From NCBI GenBank assembly GCA_025358315.1, contig JANYKA010000056.1, forward strand, positions 1 to 52,775: 52,775 nucleotides of DNA, written 5' to 3'. Below are positions 46,149-52,775 of the stretch, one piece after another. Under the pieces are notes generated by a model. It was not told the DNA's origin and made no database searches. It worked only from the letters and a program-made list of their open reading frames with translations. This stretch comes from Gemmatimonadota bacterium (lineage in GTDB: Bacteria > Gemmatimonadota > Gemmatimonadetes > Gemmatimonadales > Gemmatimonadaceae). The position numbers and the translations under genes were made by a program. Position 1 is the first letter of the stretch, and every line of letters begins with the position of its first letter.

Positions 46149-46667
46149 TTAAAGCCGGTAAATCGTGATAGCCGTCTCGTCGAAGACCACCCGTTTGACA
46201 CCGGCTGGAATCACGTGCGTCGCCGCATGCTCAACGGCCAGTACGCGGGAAAACCGGTTGGCCTTCCAGCTGGCAATCACCCGATCGAGCTGACGCGATT
46301 CGTACGGCGGATCAGCGAACGCAATGCCATAACTCTCCGGGGTCGTCAGGGCCGCCGCAAACGGGACCGCGTCTTTCTTGAACAGGCGCGTCTGTTCGCG
46401 CACGCGGAGTGCAGCGATGTTGGCCTTGAGGGCGTGCAGACTGGCAGGCCGGATCTCGAGAAAGTCCACGCTGCGCGCCCCCCGCGACAGCGCCTCCAAC
46501 CCCAGCGCGCCCGTTCCGGCAAACAAATCGAGGACGCGGGAGTTCTCAATATCGGCGGCCAACAAGTCCAGCATCGCTACCCGCACATGTTCGGCGGTCG
46601 GCCGCACGCGAAAATCATTCGGTGAGACCAAGTCACGGTCAGCGAACTTGCCCGCAACAATCCTCAT
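46149..46667 (-). CDS. rsmD: 16S rRNA (guanine(966)-N(2))-methyltransferase RsmD
   Basis: Methylates N2 of G966 in 16S rRNA during 30S assembly. The 172-residue protein opens with MRIVAGKFADRDLVSP, the typical RsmD start, followed by RPTAEHVRVAMLDLL. The SAM-binding motif I is VLDLFAGTGALGLEALSRGA (near 45-65), the acidic strand is VDFLEIRP, and the catalytic motif IV is FADPPYES. Cytoplasmic, of normal length. It appears to be a stand-alone minus-strand gene, 64 bp downstream of the ArsR-type gene. Confidence 0.95.
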   Translation of the reverse strand: MRIVAGKFADRDLVSPNDFRVRPTAEHVRVAMLDLLAADIENSRVLDLFAGTGALGLEALSRGARSVDFLEIRPASLHALKANIAALRVREQTRLFKKDAVPFAAALTTPESYGIAFADPPYESRQLDRVIASWKANRFSRVLAVEHAATHVIPAGVKRVVFDETAITIYRL

Positions 46668-46731
46668 GACTGCACCCGCGCCACTGGTTTCATCTGGTGG
46701 ACTATAACAGCTACCGCCGCGTTGCTGTGGA

Positions 46732-47064
46732 TTATCGTGCGCTCAGCGCCTTGCGCAGGGTATTCGACTCTTTCGACAGGCGGTCGCACATCACGTCGCA
46801 CAGCTTGAGGACATCGCGGTCCGCAAGCGCGTAATACACGTACAGCCCATCCTTGCGCCTCCCCACCAGCCCCGCCGAGTGCAACTGGCCAAGATGCTTC
46901 GAGAGATTGGCCTGACCGATCCCGGTCGCAGCAACAAGTTCACTCACCGTACGCTCGCGCCGGCGCAGTTCGTAGAGAATGTGCAGCCGCGTGGGCTCGG
47001 CGAACGCCTTGAAGCGTTCGGCGACCACGTCGAATAGCTCGGGGGTCATGCGGGCAGGGGGCAT
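46732..47064 (-). CDS. ArsR/SmtB-family transcriptional regulator
   Basis: A 110-residue winged-helix repressor: RFKAFAEPTRLHILYELRRRERTVSELVAATGIGQANLSKHLGQLHSAGLVGRRKDGLYVYYALAD is the complete ArsR fold with the helix-turn-helix in the middle. The classical alpha-3 ELCVCDL metal site is missing (ELVAATG instead). Two Cys lie near the C-terminus (LKLCDVMCDRL), which might sense metal or reactive sulfur. The ATG at 47064 has a GGAG 6 nt upstream; the frame is open much further but without homology. It sits last in the efflux operon, after a DUF2892 gene, echoing ygaV-ygaP and bigR-type loci. It likely represses the operon, which is inference. Confidence 0.9.
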   Translation of the reverse strand: MPPARMTPELFDVVAERFKAFAEPTRLHILYELRRRERTVSELVAATGIGQANLSKHLGQLHSAGLVGRRKDGLYVYYALADRDVLKLCDVMCDRLSKESNTLRKALSAR

Positions 47065-47143
47065 GGGCGCTCCGGCACAGAGTGTGTTACTACCGAATAG
47101 GAACGTAGTGATATCGAAAACCGGACACCAGCTGCCTGTCGTG

Positions 47144-47347
47144 CTATCGCGCCGGACGGCAACCGAACATTCCGAGGCGCCCGAGGATCCGCTCCAGCGG
47201 GCAGAATCCCGTAATGCTCGATTGGAGCAGGTTGAATCCGACGAATGCCGTAAACAGATACCATGCCGGCGACACAGTCCAACCGAGCGCCAGCGAACCG
47301 AGGATGAACGCGCCGGCAAACCGGCGGATTATAAGGTCATTGCACAT
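47144..47347 (-). CDS. DUF2892-family small inner-membrane protein
   Basis: A 67-residue protein with two membrane helices: LIIRRFAGAFILGSLALGW and PAWYLFTAFVGFNLLQSSITGFCPLERILGRLGMFGC. The GFNLLQSSITGFCPLERIL segment is the DUF2892 hallmark, also found as the membrane part of YgaP, where it accompanies a rhodanese. The ATG at 47347 is chosen over an in-frame TTG at 47365 because GGAG lies about 8 nt before it. It lies between the PG0541-like gene and the ArsR gene, in the same direction and 14 bp downstream of the former, so is part of the efflux operon. The rhodanese domain itself is absent. Confidence 0.9.
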   Translation of the reverse strand: MCNDLIIRRFAGAFILGSLALGWTVSPAWYLFTAFVGFNLLQSSITGFCPLERILGRLGMFGCRPAR

Positions 47348-47361
47348 CGGAAGATCTCCGT

Positions 47362-47655
47362 TCAAAGGAAAGTGTCAGTCGGCAGAACGGCCATATGCAG
47401 CCGTTCGCCTGGTGCGAGGGCACCGCGCGCTGCGACAAGCGCGACGGTGAGCGCGTCGACCCGTTCGTCCGGGACGACGCTCAGGAAGACGGTGCTCTCT
47501 CCGGGCCAGGCGCGTGTACCTTCGCGCCGTCCGCTCGTCCCGGTACCGTGCGCCCGGCTCAGTTCGGTGTAGCCACCCACGTGATGCAGATCGAGTTCGC
47601 GCTCGATGATCTGCGGGTCGCTTCCGCTGTAGACGATCAACAGTGTCTTCATCAT
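47362..47655 (-). CDS. PG0541-like transporter-associated (PII-like) small protein
   Basis: A 97-residue protein: MMKTLLIVYSGSDPQIIERELDLHHVGGYTELSRAHGTGTSGRREGTRAWPGESTVFLSVV. The pattern of strand, helix, and a Gly-rich loop containing GTG(T)SGRREG resembles PII-like or PG0541-type proteins, which sit directly after RND efflux genes in many genomes. Its ATG overlaps the RND stop by 4 nt, so the two are translationally coupled. A role in sensing or tuning transporter activity is suggested by that conserved placement; there is no direct evidence in the sequence. Cytoplasmic. Confidence 0.75.
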   Translation of the reverse strand: MMKTLLIVYSGSDPQIIERELDLHHVGGYTELSRAHGTGTSGRREGTRAWPGESTVFLSVVPDERVDALTVALVAARGALAPGERLHMAVLPTDTFL

Positions 47656-50600
47656 TCAGCCCCCGGTGCGTGCCGCCGCAGTTCCCAGTACAACAGCGGC
47701 ACGACAATCATTGTGAGCCCGGTGGCCACTATCGCGCCGCTCATCAGCGCGACAGCAAGTCCCTGGAAAATCGGGTCGAGCACCATCACCATCCCGCCGA
47801 CGACGACCGCCGCCGCCGTCAGTGCGATCGGGCGGAAACGCACTGCACCAGCTTCGAGCACCGCCTCGCGCAATGGGCGGCCTCGTGCCTCGGCCAGCTG
47901 GATAAAGTCCACGAGCAGGATTGAATTGCGCACGATGATGCCGGCGAGCGCGATCATACCGATCATCGAAGTAGCGGTGAAAAACGCACCACTCAACGCG
48001 TGGCCCGGGAGAATCCCAATAAGCGTCAGCGGGATTGGCGCCATAATGACCAGCGGGATCGTGAAGGATTGGAACCATCCCACGACCAGCACATAGATCA
48101 GCACGAGGACAATAGCGAAGGCCAGCCCAAGGTCGCGGAACACTTCGATCGTGACTTGCCATTCGCCGTCCCACTTGATTGCGGTCTCGTCGAGACGCGC
48201 CGGCTGTACGGAGTTGTAGCGGACAATATGGGCGCCACGAACCCGGATGGTGTCGAGCGCTTTGTTCATAGCGAGGATCGCATACACTGGTGCCTCTATT
48301 GTGCCGGCGACGTCAGCGGTCACCGTGATCATCGGACGTTGGTTACGCCGCAGTCTGTCTTGTTCGCGAGCCCGCTCTTCGATGTGCACGAACCGTCCGA
48401 GCGGCTGCGGGCCGCTCGCTGTCGCGACGGGAATCGCGAGGAGCGCCTCGCGCGATGAGCGTGCGGCGAGCCCGAGCCGCGGGCGGATGACCACGGGCTC
48501 ACTCGCATCGGGCGAGGCGGCAACCGCCGCCGGTGCACCGGAAAGTCCGAGATAGAGCGTCTGCGCGATTTGCTCCACGCCGGCACCGGCAGCAGCAGCA
48601 CGAACCCGGTCAATGCGGAAGACCGCTACGGCCTGCGGTGCCACCACCGACCAGTCCACATCCACCACGCCGGCCGTCGCCTCGAATACGCCCTTCACCG
48701 CGCGGGCCGCCTCGAGACGCGTGCTGTCATCAGCGGCATACACCTCGGCGACAAGCGTCGAGAGCACCGGAGGTCCCGGCGGAATCTCCGCTACTTTCGC
48801 CGACGCGCCGTACCGGCGGGCGATCGAATCCACCGTCGGCCGCACGGACACTGCGATCTGATGACTCTGCCGTTTTCGCTCACCCTTGCCCAACAGATTG
48901 ACCTGCACGTCGGCCACGTTCGCGCCGCGTCGCAGGAAATAATGGCGAACGAGTCCGTTGAAATTGAATGGGGCCGCCGTGCCGGCGTACGTTTCGGTGC
49001 TTCGTACCTCGGGCACGGTGCGAAGGTACGCCGCGATTTCCTGGGCAGCCGCTTGGCTCGTCTCAAGCGTCGAGCCTGCGGGCAAATCGAGTACCACCTG
49101 GAACTCGCTCTTGTTGTCGAATGGTAGCATTTTCACTTTCACTGCCCCTACGCCCAACAGCCCGACGCTGGCCAGTAGCAGCAATACGACAGTCGCATAA
49201 AATGTTCGCCGCAGGCCAGGACGATTCATCAGCGGTGTCATAATTCTGGCGTACCACCCGGCGAACTTCCCCGACTCTTCTTCTTCATGCGCGCCGTCAT
49301 GCGGTGCCGAGGCCGCCACGTGTCCCTTCAGCAGTCGGTAGGCGAGCCACGGCGTCACCACAAACGCGACGCCGAGCGAGGCGAGCATTGCGACCGATGC
49401 TCCCACCGGGATGGGGCGCATGTACGGCCCCATCATCCCGGACACGAACGCCATTGGCAAAATGGCCGCAATCACCGCGAACGTCGCGAGGATTGTCGGA
49501 TTGCCGACTTCGTCCACTCCGGCTATCGCTGCTTCCTCGGGCGGCCTGTTTCCCATCCGCAAGTGACGATAAATATTTTCCACAACAACAATCGCATCGT
49601 CTACGAGAATGCCGATTGAGAAAATCAGAGCGAACAGCGTGATACGGTTGAGCGTATAGCCGAGGGCGTAGTACGCGAAGAGCGTCAAGGCGAGAGTGAC
49701 CGGGACGGCGACCAGCACAACCAGTGCCTCCCGCCAACCGAGGAACACCCAGATGAGCACCGTCACCGAGAGTGTGGCGATGAGTAAATGCAACATCAGT
49801 TCGCGTGCCTTCTCGCCCGCAGTCTCGCCGTAATCGCGCGTCACGGCCAACGAAACGTCTCCGGGGAGGATTCGGCCGCGGGCCGCTGCGACTTGCGCTA
49901 AGACTGCTCGGGTCACATCGGTCGCGTTCGTGCCTTTGCGCTTTGCAACGCTGATCGTGACAGCGGGTTCGCTGCCTTCGTTACGCTCGGCGTGCGAGAC
50001 GTATTGCGTAGCGTCACCGGGCCCATCAGAAACGGTCGCCACATCCCGGATAGAAATGGGCACATCACCGCGAACCGCGACGACCACCGACGCGACGTCG
50101 ATCGCATTGACGAGTGGCGCGCCGACGGCCACGCGGACTGTCGCATTTGCCGCCGTGAACTCGCCTGCCTGCAATCGTGCACTCGCGCCGCGCAGTGCGA
50201 GCAATACTTCGCTTGGGCTGACGCCAGTGGCGGTGAGCCGCGACGGATTGAGTGTCACCAACACTTCGCGCGGCTCGCCACCGATGACCCGTGTTTCGGC
50301 AACATCGGCGACGGTGCGGATTTCATCTTCGAGACGCCGTGCAACGGCGCGCAGGGTAGCGACCTCAGCCGTGGCCGAGTGCAACGTCAGGGCTAAGACT
50401 GGCACATCATCAATCGCGTGAGGTTTCACCACCGGCGGCAGTGTACCAACCGGTGCTTCATCCATCGCCGCCGCAAGTTTCGCATGCACTTTCGTGATGC
50501 TCGCCTCCTGGTCTTCGCCGACCCGGAACCGGACCGTGACCATCGCGTAGCCATCTCCCGCCATCGCGTACACATGTTCGACACCATTGATCTCTTGCAT

Positions 50601-50825
50601 CCGGCGCTCGATTGGCCGTACGAGTCGCTGCTCCACTTCGGCCGGACCGGCGCCCGGCATCGCGGCAATGACATCAATCATAGGCACGGAGATCTGTGGC
50701 TCTTCCTCACGCGGCGTCGCGATCAACCCCAGCGCGCCGACAGCGAGCGAAGCAATCGCAATGAGCGGTGTAAGCTTCGAGCGCAGAAATGCACCGGCAA
50801 TGCGTCCTGCGATGCCTGTCGTCAC
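47652..50825 (-). CDS. RND efflux transporter, inner-membrane permease (HAE type)
   Basis: A 1057-residue AcrB-like proton-driven pump. The first helix (LIAIASLAVGALGLIATP), the porter motif VEQRLVRPIERRMQEINGVEHVYA, and helix 4 with Asp409-Asp410 (GILVDDAIVVVENIYRH) are clear. This double Asp is the proton relay of hydrophobe/amphiphile exporters; heavy-metal CusA-type pumps differ there. The second half repeats the helix bundle and ends with ...SILLVDFIQLAEARG... typical of the family. It overlaps both its neighbours by 4 nt (ATGA). With the adaptor and the TolC-like gene it would form a tripartite efflux complex; the substrate cannot be inferred. Confidence 0.96.
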   Translation of the reverse strand: MTTGIAGRIAGAFLRSKLTPLIAIASLAVGALGLIATPREEEPQISVPMIDVIAAMPGAGPAEVEQRLVRPIERRMQEINGVEHVYAMAGDGYAMVTVRFRVGEDQEASITKVHAKLAAAMDEAPVGTLPPVVKPHAIDDVPVLALTLHSATAEVATLRAVARRLEDEIRTVADVAETRVIGGEPREVLVTLNPSRLTATGVSPSEVLLALRGASARLQAGEFTAANATVRVAVGAPLVNAIDVASVVVAVRGDVPISIRDVATVSDGPGDATQYVSHAERNEGSEPAVTISVAKRKGTNATDVTRAVLAQVAAARGRILPGDVSLAVTRDYGETAGEKARELMLHLLIATLSVTVLIWVFLGWREALVVLVAVPVTLALTLFAYYALGYTLNRITLFALIFSIGILVDDAIVVVENIYRHLRMGNRPPEEAAIAGVDEVGNPTILATFAVIAAILPMAFVSGMMGPYMRPIPVGASVAMLASLGVAFVVTPWLAYRLLKGHVAASAPHDGAHEEEESGKFAGWYARIMTPLMNRPGLRRTFYATVVLLLLASVGLLGVGAVKVKMLPFDNKSEFQVVLDLPAGSTLETSQAAAQEIAAYLRTVPEVRSTETYAGTAAPFNFNGLVRHYFLRRGANVADVQVNLLGKGERKRQSHQIAVSVRPTVDSIARRYGASAKVAEIPPGPPVLSTLVAEVYAADDSTRLEAARAVKGVFEATAGVVDVDWSVVAPQAVAVFRIDRVRAAAAGAGVEQIAQTLYLGLSGAPAAVAASPDASEPVVIRPRLGLAARSSREALLAIPVATASGPQPLGRFVHIEERAREQDRLRRNQRPMITVTADVAGTIEAPVYAILAMNKALDTIRVRGAHIVRYNSVQPARLDETAIKWDGEWQVTIEVFRDLGLAFAIVLVLIYVLVVGWFQSFTIPLVIMAPIPLTLIGILPGHALSGAFFTATSMIGMIALAGIIVRNSILLVDFIQLAEARGRPLREAVLEAGAVRFRPIALTAAAVVVGGMVMVLDPIFQGLAVALMSGAIVATGLTMIVVPLLYWELRRHAPGAE

Positions 50826-51844
50826 TTGCCGGCTCCGCGCACGACGAGCACGGCCTCGCCAACGCGCAGGCCGGAGAGAATCTCGATGAAGGCACCGATG
50901 CGGTCACCCACCTTCACCCAGCGTACGTCAACATTCGTACCGACGCGCACTCGTACGCCGGTCAGATCGCCGTTGTGAATCACTGCATTATCTGGAATGA
51001 GCAGGGCGTGTCGCGTGCCGGCGGGCAGGCGCACGAGCGCGGCCGCTCCTGCGGACAGCAGGCCGCCAGGATTAGAAACAATTGCGTTGATCACGTAGAC
51101 ACCACCAGCCGGCGACGGGACGACACCTTCGACGATTGCCTCCACTGGGTGGCCGTCCACTTCGGCGTGGAGCGTCGCGCCGCGGTGTGCCGCACGGGCG
51201 GCGTCCGGCGGAGCTGTGACGGTAAGGCGGAGCCGGGAGACGTCTTGTACTTGTATGAGAGGAACGCCGGGCGCGGCGAAAAACCCGGCATCCGCAAATC
51301 TCTTGGTGACGATGCCGGCGAACGGTGCGCGCACAATGGCGTAGTCTTTCACTGCTGCGACTTCGGCGGCGGCGGCGTGCGCCGCACGCAGGCCGGCATT
51401 CGCTTGCGCAGCGCCGGTCTCTGCGGCGTCGAGCATCGCCCTCGTCGCGGCGCTATCTGTATAAAGCGCGCGCATTCGCCTGAGTTGCAACTGTGCGCTG
51501 GCTTGCGTGGCTTCAGCGGCGGCGACGGACGCGGCGACCTGTGCGCCCTTGGCGTCCACATCGCGCGCGTCAATCCGCAACAGCGCCTGCGCGACGGACA
51601 CGTGGTCGCCCTCACGGACAAGCACTTCGATAACAGTGCCCATCAGTTTTGTCGAAATGACGGCTTGTTGAAACGGCGCCGCAACGCCATTGGCGTCCTG
51701 TGTCGAAGCAATCACTGAGTCGCGCACCACTGCGATAACGAACTGACTTTGTTCCGATCCGGCCGACGGCCGTTGTTTGGAAGGCGGCGCGCTACAGGCG
51801 GTGACGGCGATGGTGGCGAGCAGCAGGGCAGGGCGGGCGGTCAT
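50822..51844 (-). CDS. RND efflux periplasmic adaptor (membrane-fusion protein)
   Basis: A 340-residue protein with a lipoprotein-like start (MTARPALLLATIAVTACSAPPS; lipid Cys likely at residue 17). The biotinyl-lipoyl halves frame an alpha-hairpin: VIEVLVREGDHVSVAQALLRIDARD, then a long Ala/Gln-rich helical region, then DYAIVRAPFAGIVTKRFADAGFF, followed by a beta-barrel and the membrane-proximal domain ending DRIGAFIEILSGLRVGEAVLV. This is the standard MFP layout, connecting the RND pump to the outer-membrane channel. Overlaps the RND gene and the TolC-like gene by 4 nt each. Confidence 0.94.
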   Translation of the reverse strand: MTARPALLLATIAVTACSAPPSKQRPSAGSEQSQFVIAVVRDSVIASTQDANGVAAPFQQAVISTKLMGTVIEVLVREGDHVSVAQALLRIDARDVDAKGAQVAASVAAAEATQASAQLQLRRMRALYTDSAATRAMLDAAETGAAQANAGLRAAHAAAAEVAAVKDYAIVRAPFAGIVTKRFADAGFFAAPGVPLIQVQDVSRLRLTVTAPPDAARAAHRGATLHAEVDGHPVEAIVEGVVPSPAGGVYVINAIVSNPGGLLSAGAAALVRLPAGTRHALLIPDNAVIHNGDLTGVRVRVGTNVDVRWVKVGDRIGAFIEILSGLRVGEAVLVVRGAGK

Positions 51845-52775
51845 TTATCGGTGTCCTTAAAGTTCGTGGATCGGGATTCGGAGTGATCAAGGGCAGCAAG
51901 TGCCGCCGGGTCGAGTCCAAAGGCGAGCTGTCGCGCGGCCAGCGCAGAGACCACGTCAAAACGCGCAACCGCGAGTCTGGTCTTGACATGCGTGTCAGTG
52001 GCGGCAGCGTCGAGCAGCTCGGCGACCGTCGCGAGCCCGCCATCGTAGCGGCGGCTCACAATACGATGAGCGTCGGTTGCCTGTACGGCACCGCGCTCGG
52101 CGATCGCGAGCCGCTGAAGAGCGACCGAGAGGTCGATGGCAGCGCGTTCGACTTCCAAACGTGCTTGCGCGGCGGCGCCATCGGCCAGTGCGTGTGCGGC
52201 ATTGGCACGTCCGATCGCGGCCCGCTGTTCGGCGATTTCCGCCGCCCCAGTGAACGGCGACCAGCTGGCCATCAGTCCCACCGTCCAATTTTTCTCACCA
52301 GCGAACAGGCGCCGTGAGTCGTTCCAGTCCCAGCGGGCGAAACCATTTAGCCGTGGCAAGACGGTGGCCATCGCTCGCGTGGCATCAGCGCGGGCGGCAT
52401 CGGCGCCGAGTGTTGCGGCACGGACGTCACCACGTGGTCCCGCGGAGGCAACGGTATCCGCGGCCACGAAGCGTCGCAGCGCATCAGCGGCCGGCAGGGC
52501 GCCGAGTGGTGTTGCCGGTTCGCGCCCATCACCGCCGACGAGCACGGCAAGTCCGCGTCGGGCATTCGTCACGTCGCCTTGCGCTGTCGCAAGGTCCGCA
52601 TCGAGCTCGCCCGCTTTTACGGCAGCGAGCAAGGCATCGCTGGGCGTGGCGAGTCCATTGCGTTGGAGCGACTCAGCCTGTCGAACGTGTGCGGCCGCGG
52701 AGCGCGTCGCCGCCGCGAGCATGGCTACTTTTTCGTCGGCGAGCAACGCACCGAAATAGGCGCGCACAACATCGG
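51841..52775 (-). CDS. TolC-family outer-membrane efflux protein, 5' end beyond the window
   Basis: The visible 310 residues are the C-terminal two-thirds of an outer-membrane factor. Long amphipathic helices rich in Ala, Glu and Arg (AAAHVRQAESLQRNGLATPSDALLAAVKAGELDADLATAQGDVTNARRGLAVLVG, and later AEIAEQRAAIGRANAAHALADGAAAQARLEVERAAIDLSVALQRLAIAERG) alternate with short barrel strands. The segment VSRRYDGGLATVAELLDAAATDTHVKTRLAVARFDVVSALAARQLAFG is the typical C-terminal TolC repeat. The frame runs off the right edge at 52775, so the start and signal peptide are missing; the in-frame GTG at 52767 is internal. First visible gene of the efflux operon. Confidence 0.92.
   Translation of the reverse strand, partial: DVVRAYFGALLADEKVAMLAAATRSAAAHVRQAESLQRNGLATPSDALLAAVKAGELDADLATAQGDVTNARRGLAVLVGGDGREPATPLGALPAADALRRFVAADTVASAGPRGDVRAATLGADAARADATRAMATVLPRLNGFARWDWNDSRRLFAGEKNWTVGLMASWSPFTGAAEIAEQRAAIGRANAAHALADGAAAQARLEVERAAIDLSVALQRLAIAERGAVQATDAHRIVSRRYDGGLATVAELLDAAATDTHVKTRLAVARFDVVSALAARQLAFGLDPAALAALDHSESRSTNFKDTDK

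Overview
The window reads as one bacterial chromosome segment of moderately high GC, from a diderm. Many products carry Sec or lipoprotein signals, and an RND efflux operon with a TolC-type protein lies at the right edge. The mix of secreted S9, M14, M28 and DUF5117-type proteases, BNR propellers, penicillin-acylase-like Ntn hydrolases, LVIVD-repeat proteins and a cyclic beta-glucan synthase resembles Gemmatimonadota. That assignment is inferred from gene content; no rRNA or marker gene in the window proves it. I see no rRNA, tRNA, CRISPR array, transposase, integrase or plasmid origin.

Layout. 1-4.8 kb: small housekeeping and stress genes (VOC protein, beta-carbonic anhydrase overlapping a seven-helix membrane protein, M48 protease, cupin, DUF488) and an AniA/NirK-like copper protein. 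4.8-16.5 kb: a minus-strand trio of phosphoglucomutase, a 2913-residue cyclic beta-1,2-glucan synthase and a glucoamylase-family protein, with overlapping or nearly touching ends. The gap after it (16.54-16.76 kb) is unusually structured and leads to an atypical SDR protein. 17.7-21 kb: a fasciclin protein and a large zinc metalloprotease, each bounded by a perfect hairpin terminator.

21-26.5 kb holds a tandem duplication of a two-gene module, secreted DUF305 protein followed by LVIVD beta-propeller protein. A 19-bp perfect inverted repeat separates the two copies. 26.7-36 kb: a PEP-mutase/ICL-family enzyme, then an S9 peptidase, an M14 carboxypeptidase and a convergent M28 aminopeptidase. 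All three peptidases are secreted and carry Gly/Ala/Pro/Arg-rich inserts. The 375-bp gap between M14 and M28 is filled with nested palindromes. 36-38.4 kb: two overlapping deoxynucleoside-kinase-like genes and a small secreted protein. 38.5-45.8 kb: a penicillin-acylase-family Ntn hydrolase, a 1.1-kresidue BNR propeller protein, an unrecognised 161-aa protein and a carboxypeptidase-regulatory-like protein.

45.9-52.8 kb: VF530-type protein, RsmD, and a minus-strand operon reading TolC (cut by the window edge), membrane-fusion protein, HAE-type RND pump, PG0541-like small protein, DUF2892 membrane protein and ArsR-type regulator. The regulator sits at the 3' end of the operon.

Three functional themes stand out: periplasmic glucan synthesis from glucose-1-phosphate, extracellular protein and peptide degradation (S9 + M14 + M28 + DUF5117 + acylase), and periplasmic metal, redox or efflux chemistry (NirK-like, DUF305/LVIVD, RND). 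The best candidates for something undescribed are the duplicated DUF305-LVIVD module, the multi-helix RNA-like element before the SDR gene, and the palindrome cluster between the M14 and M28 genes.
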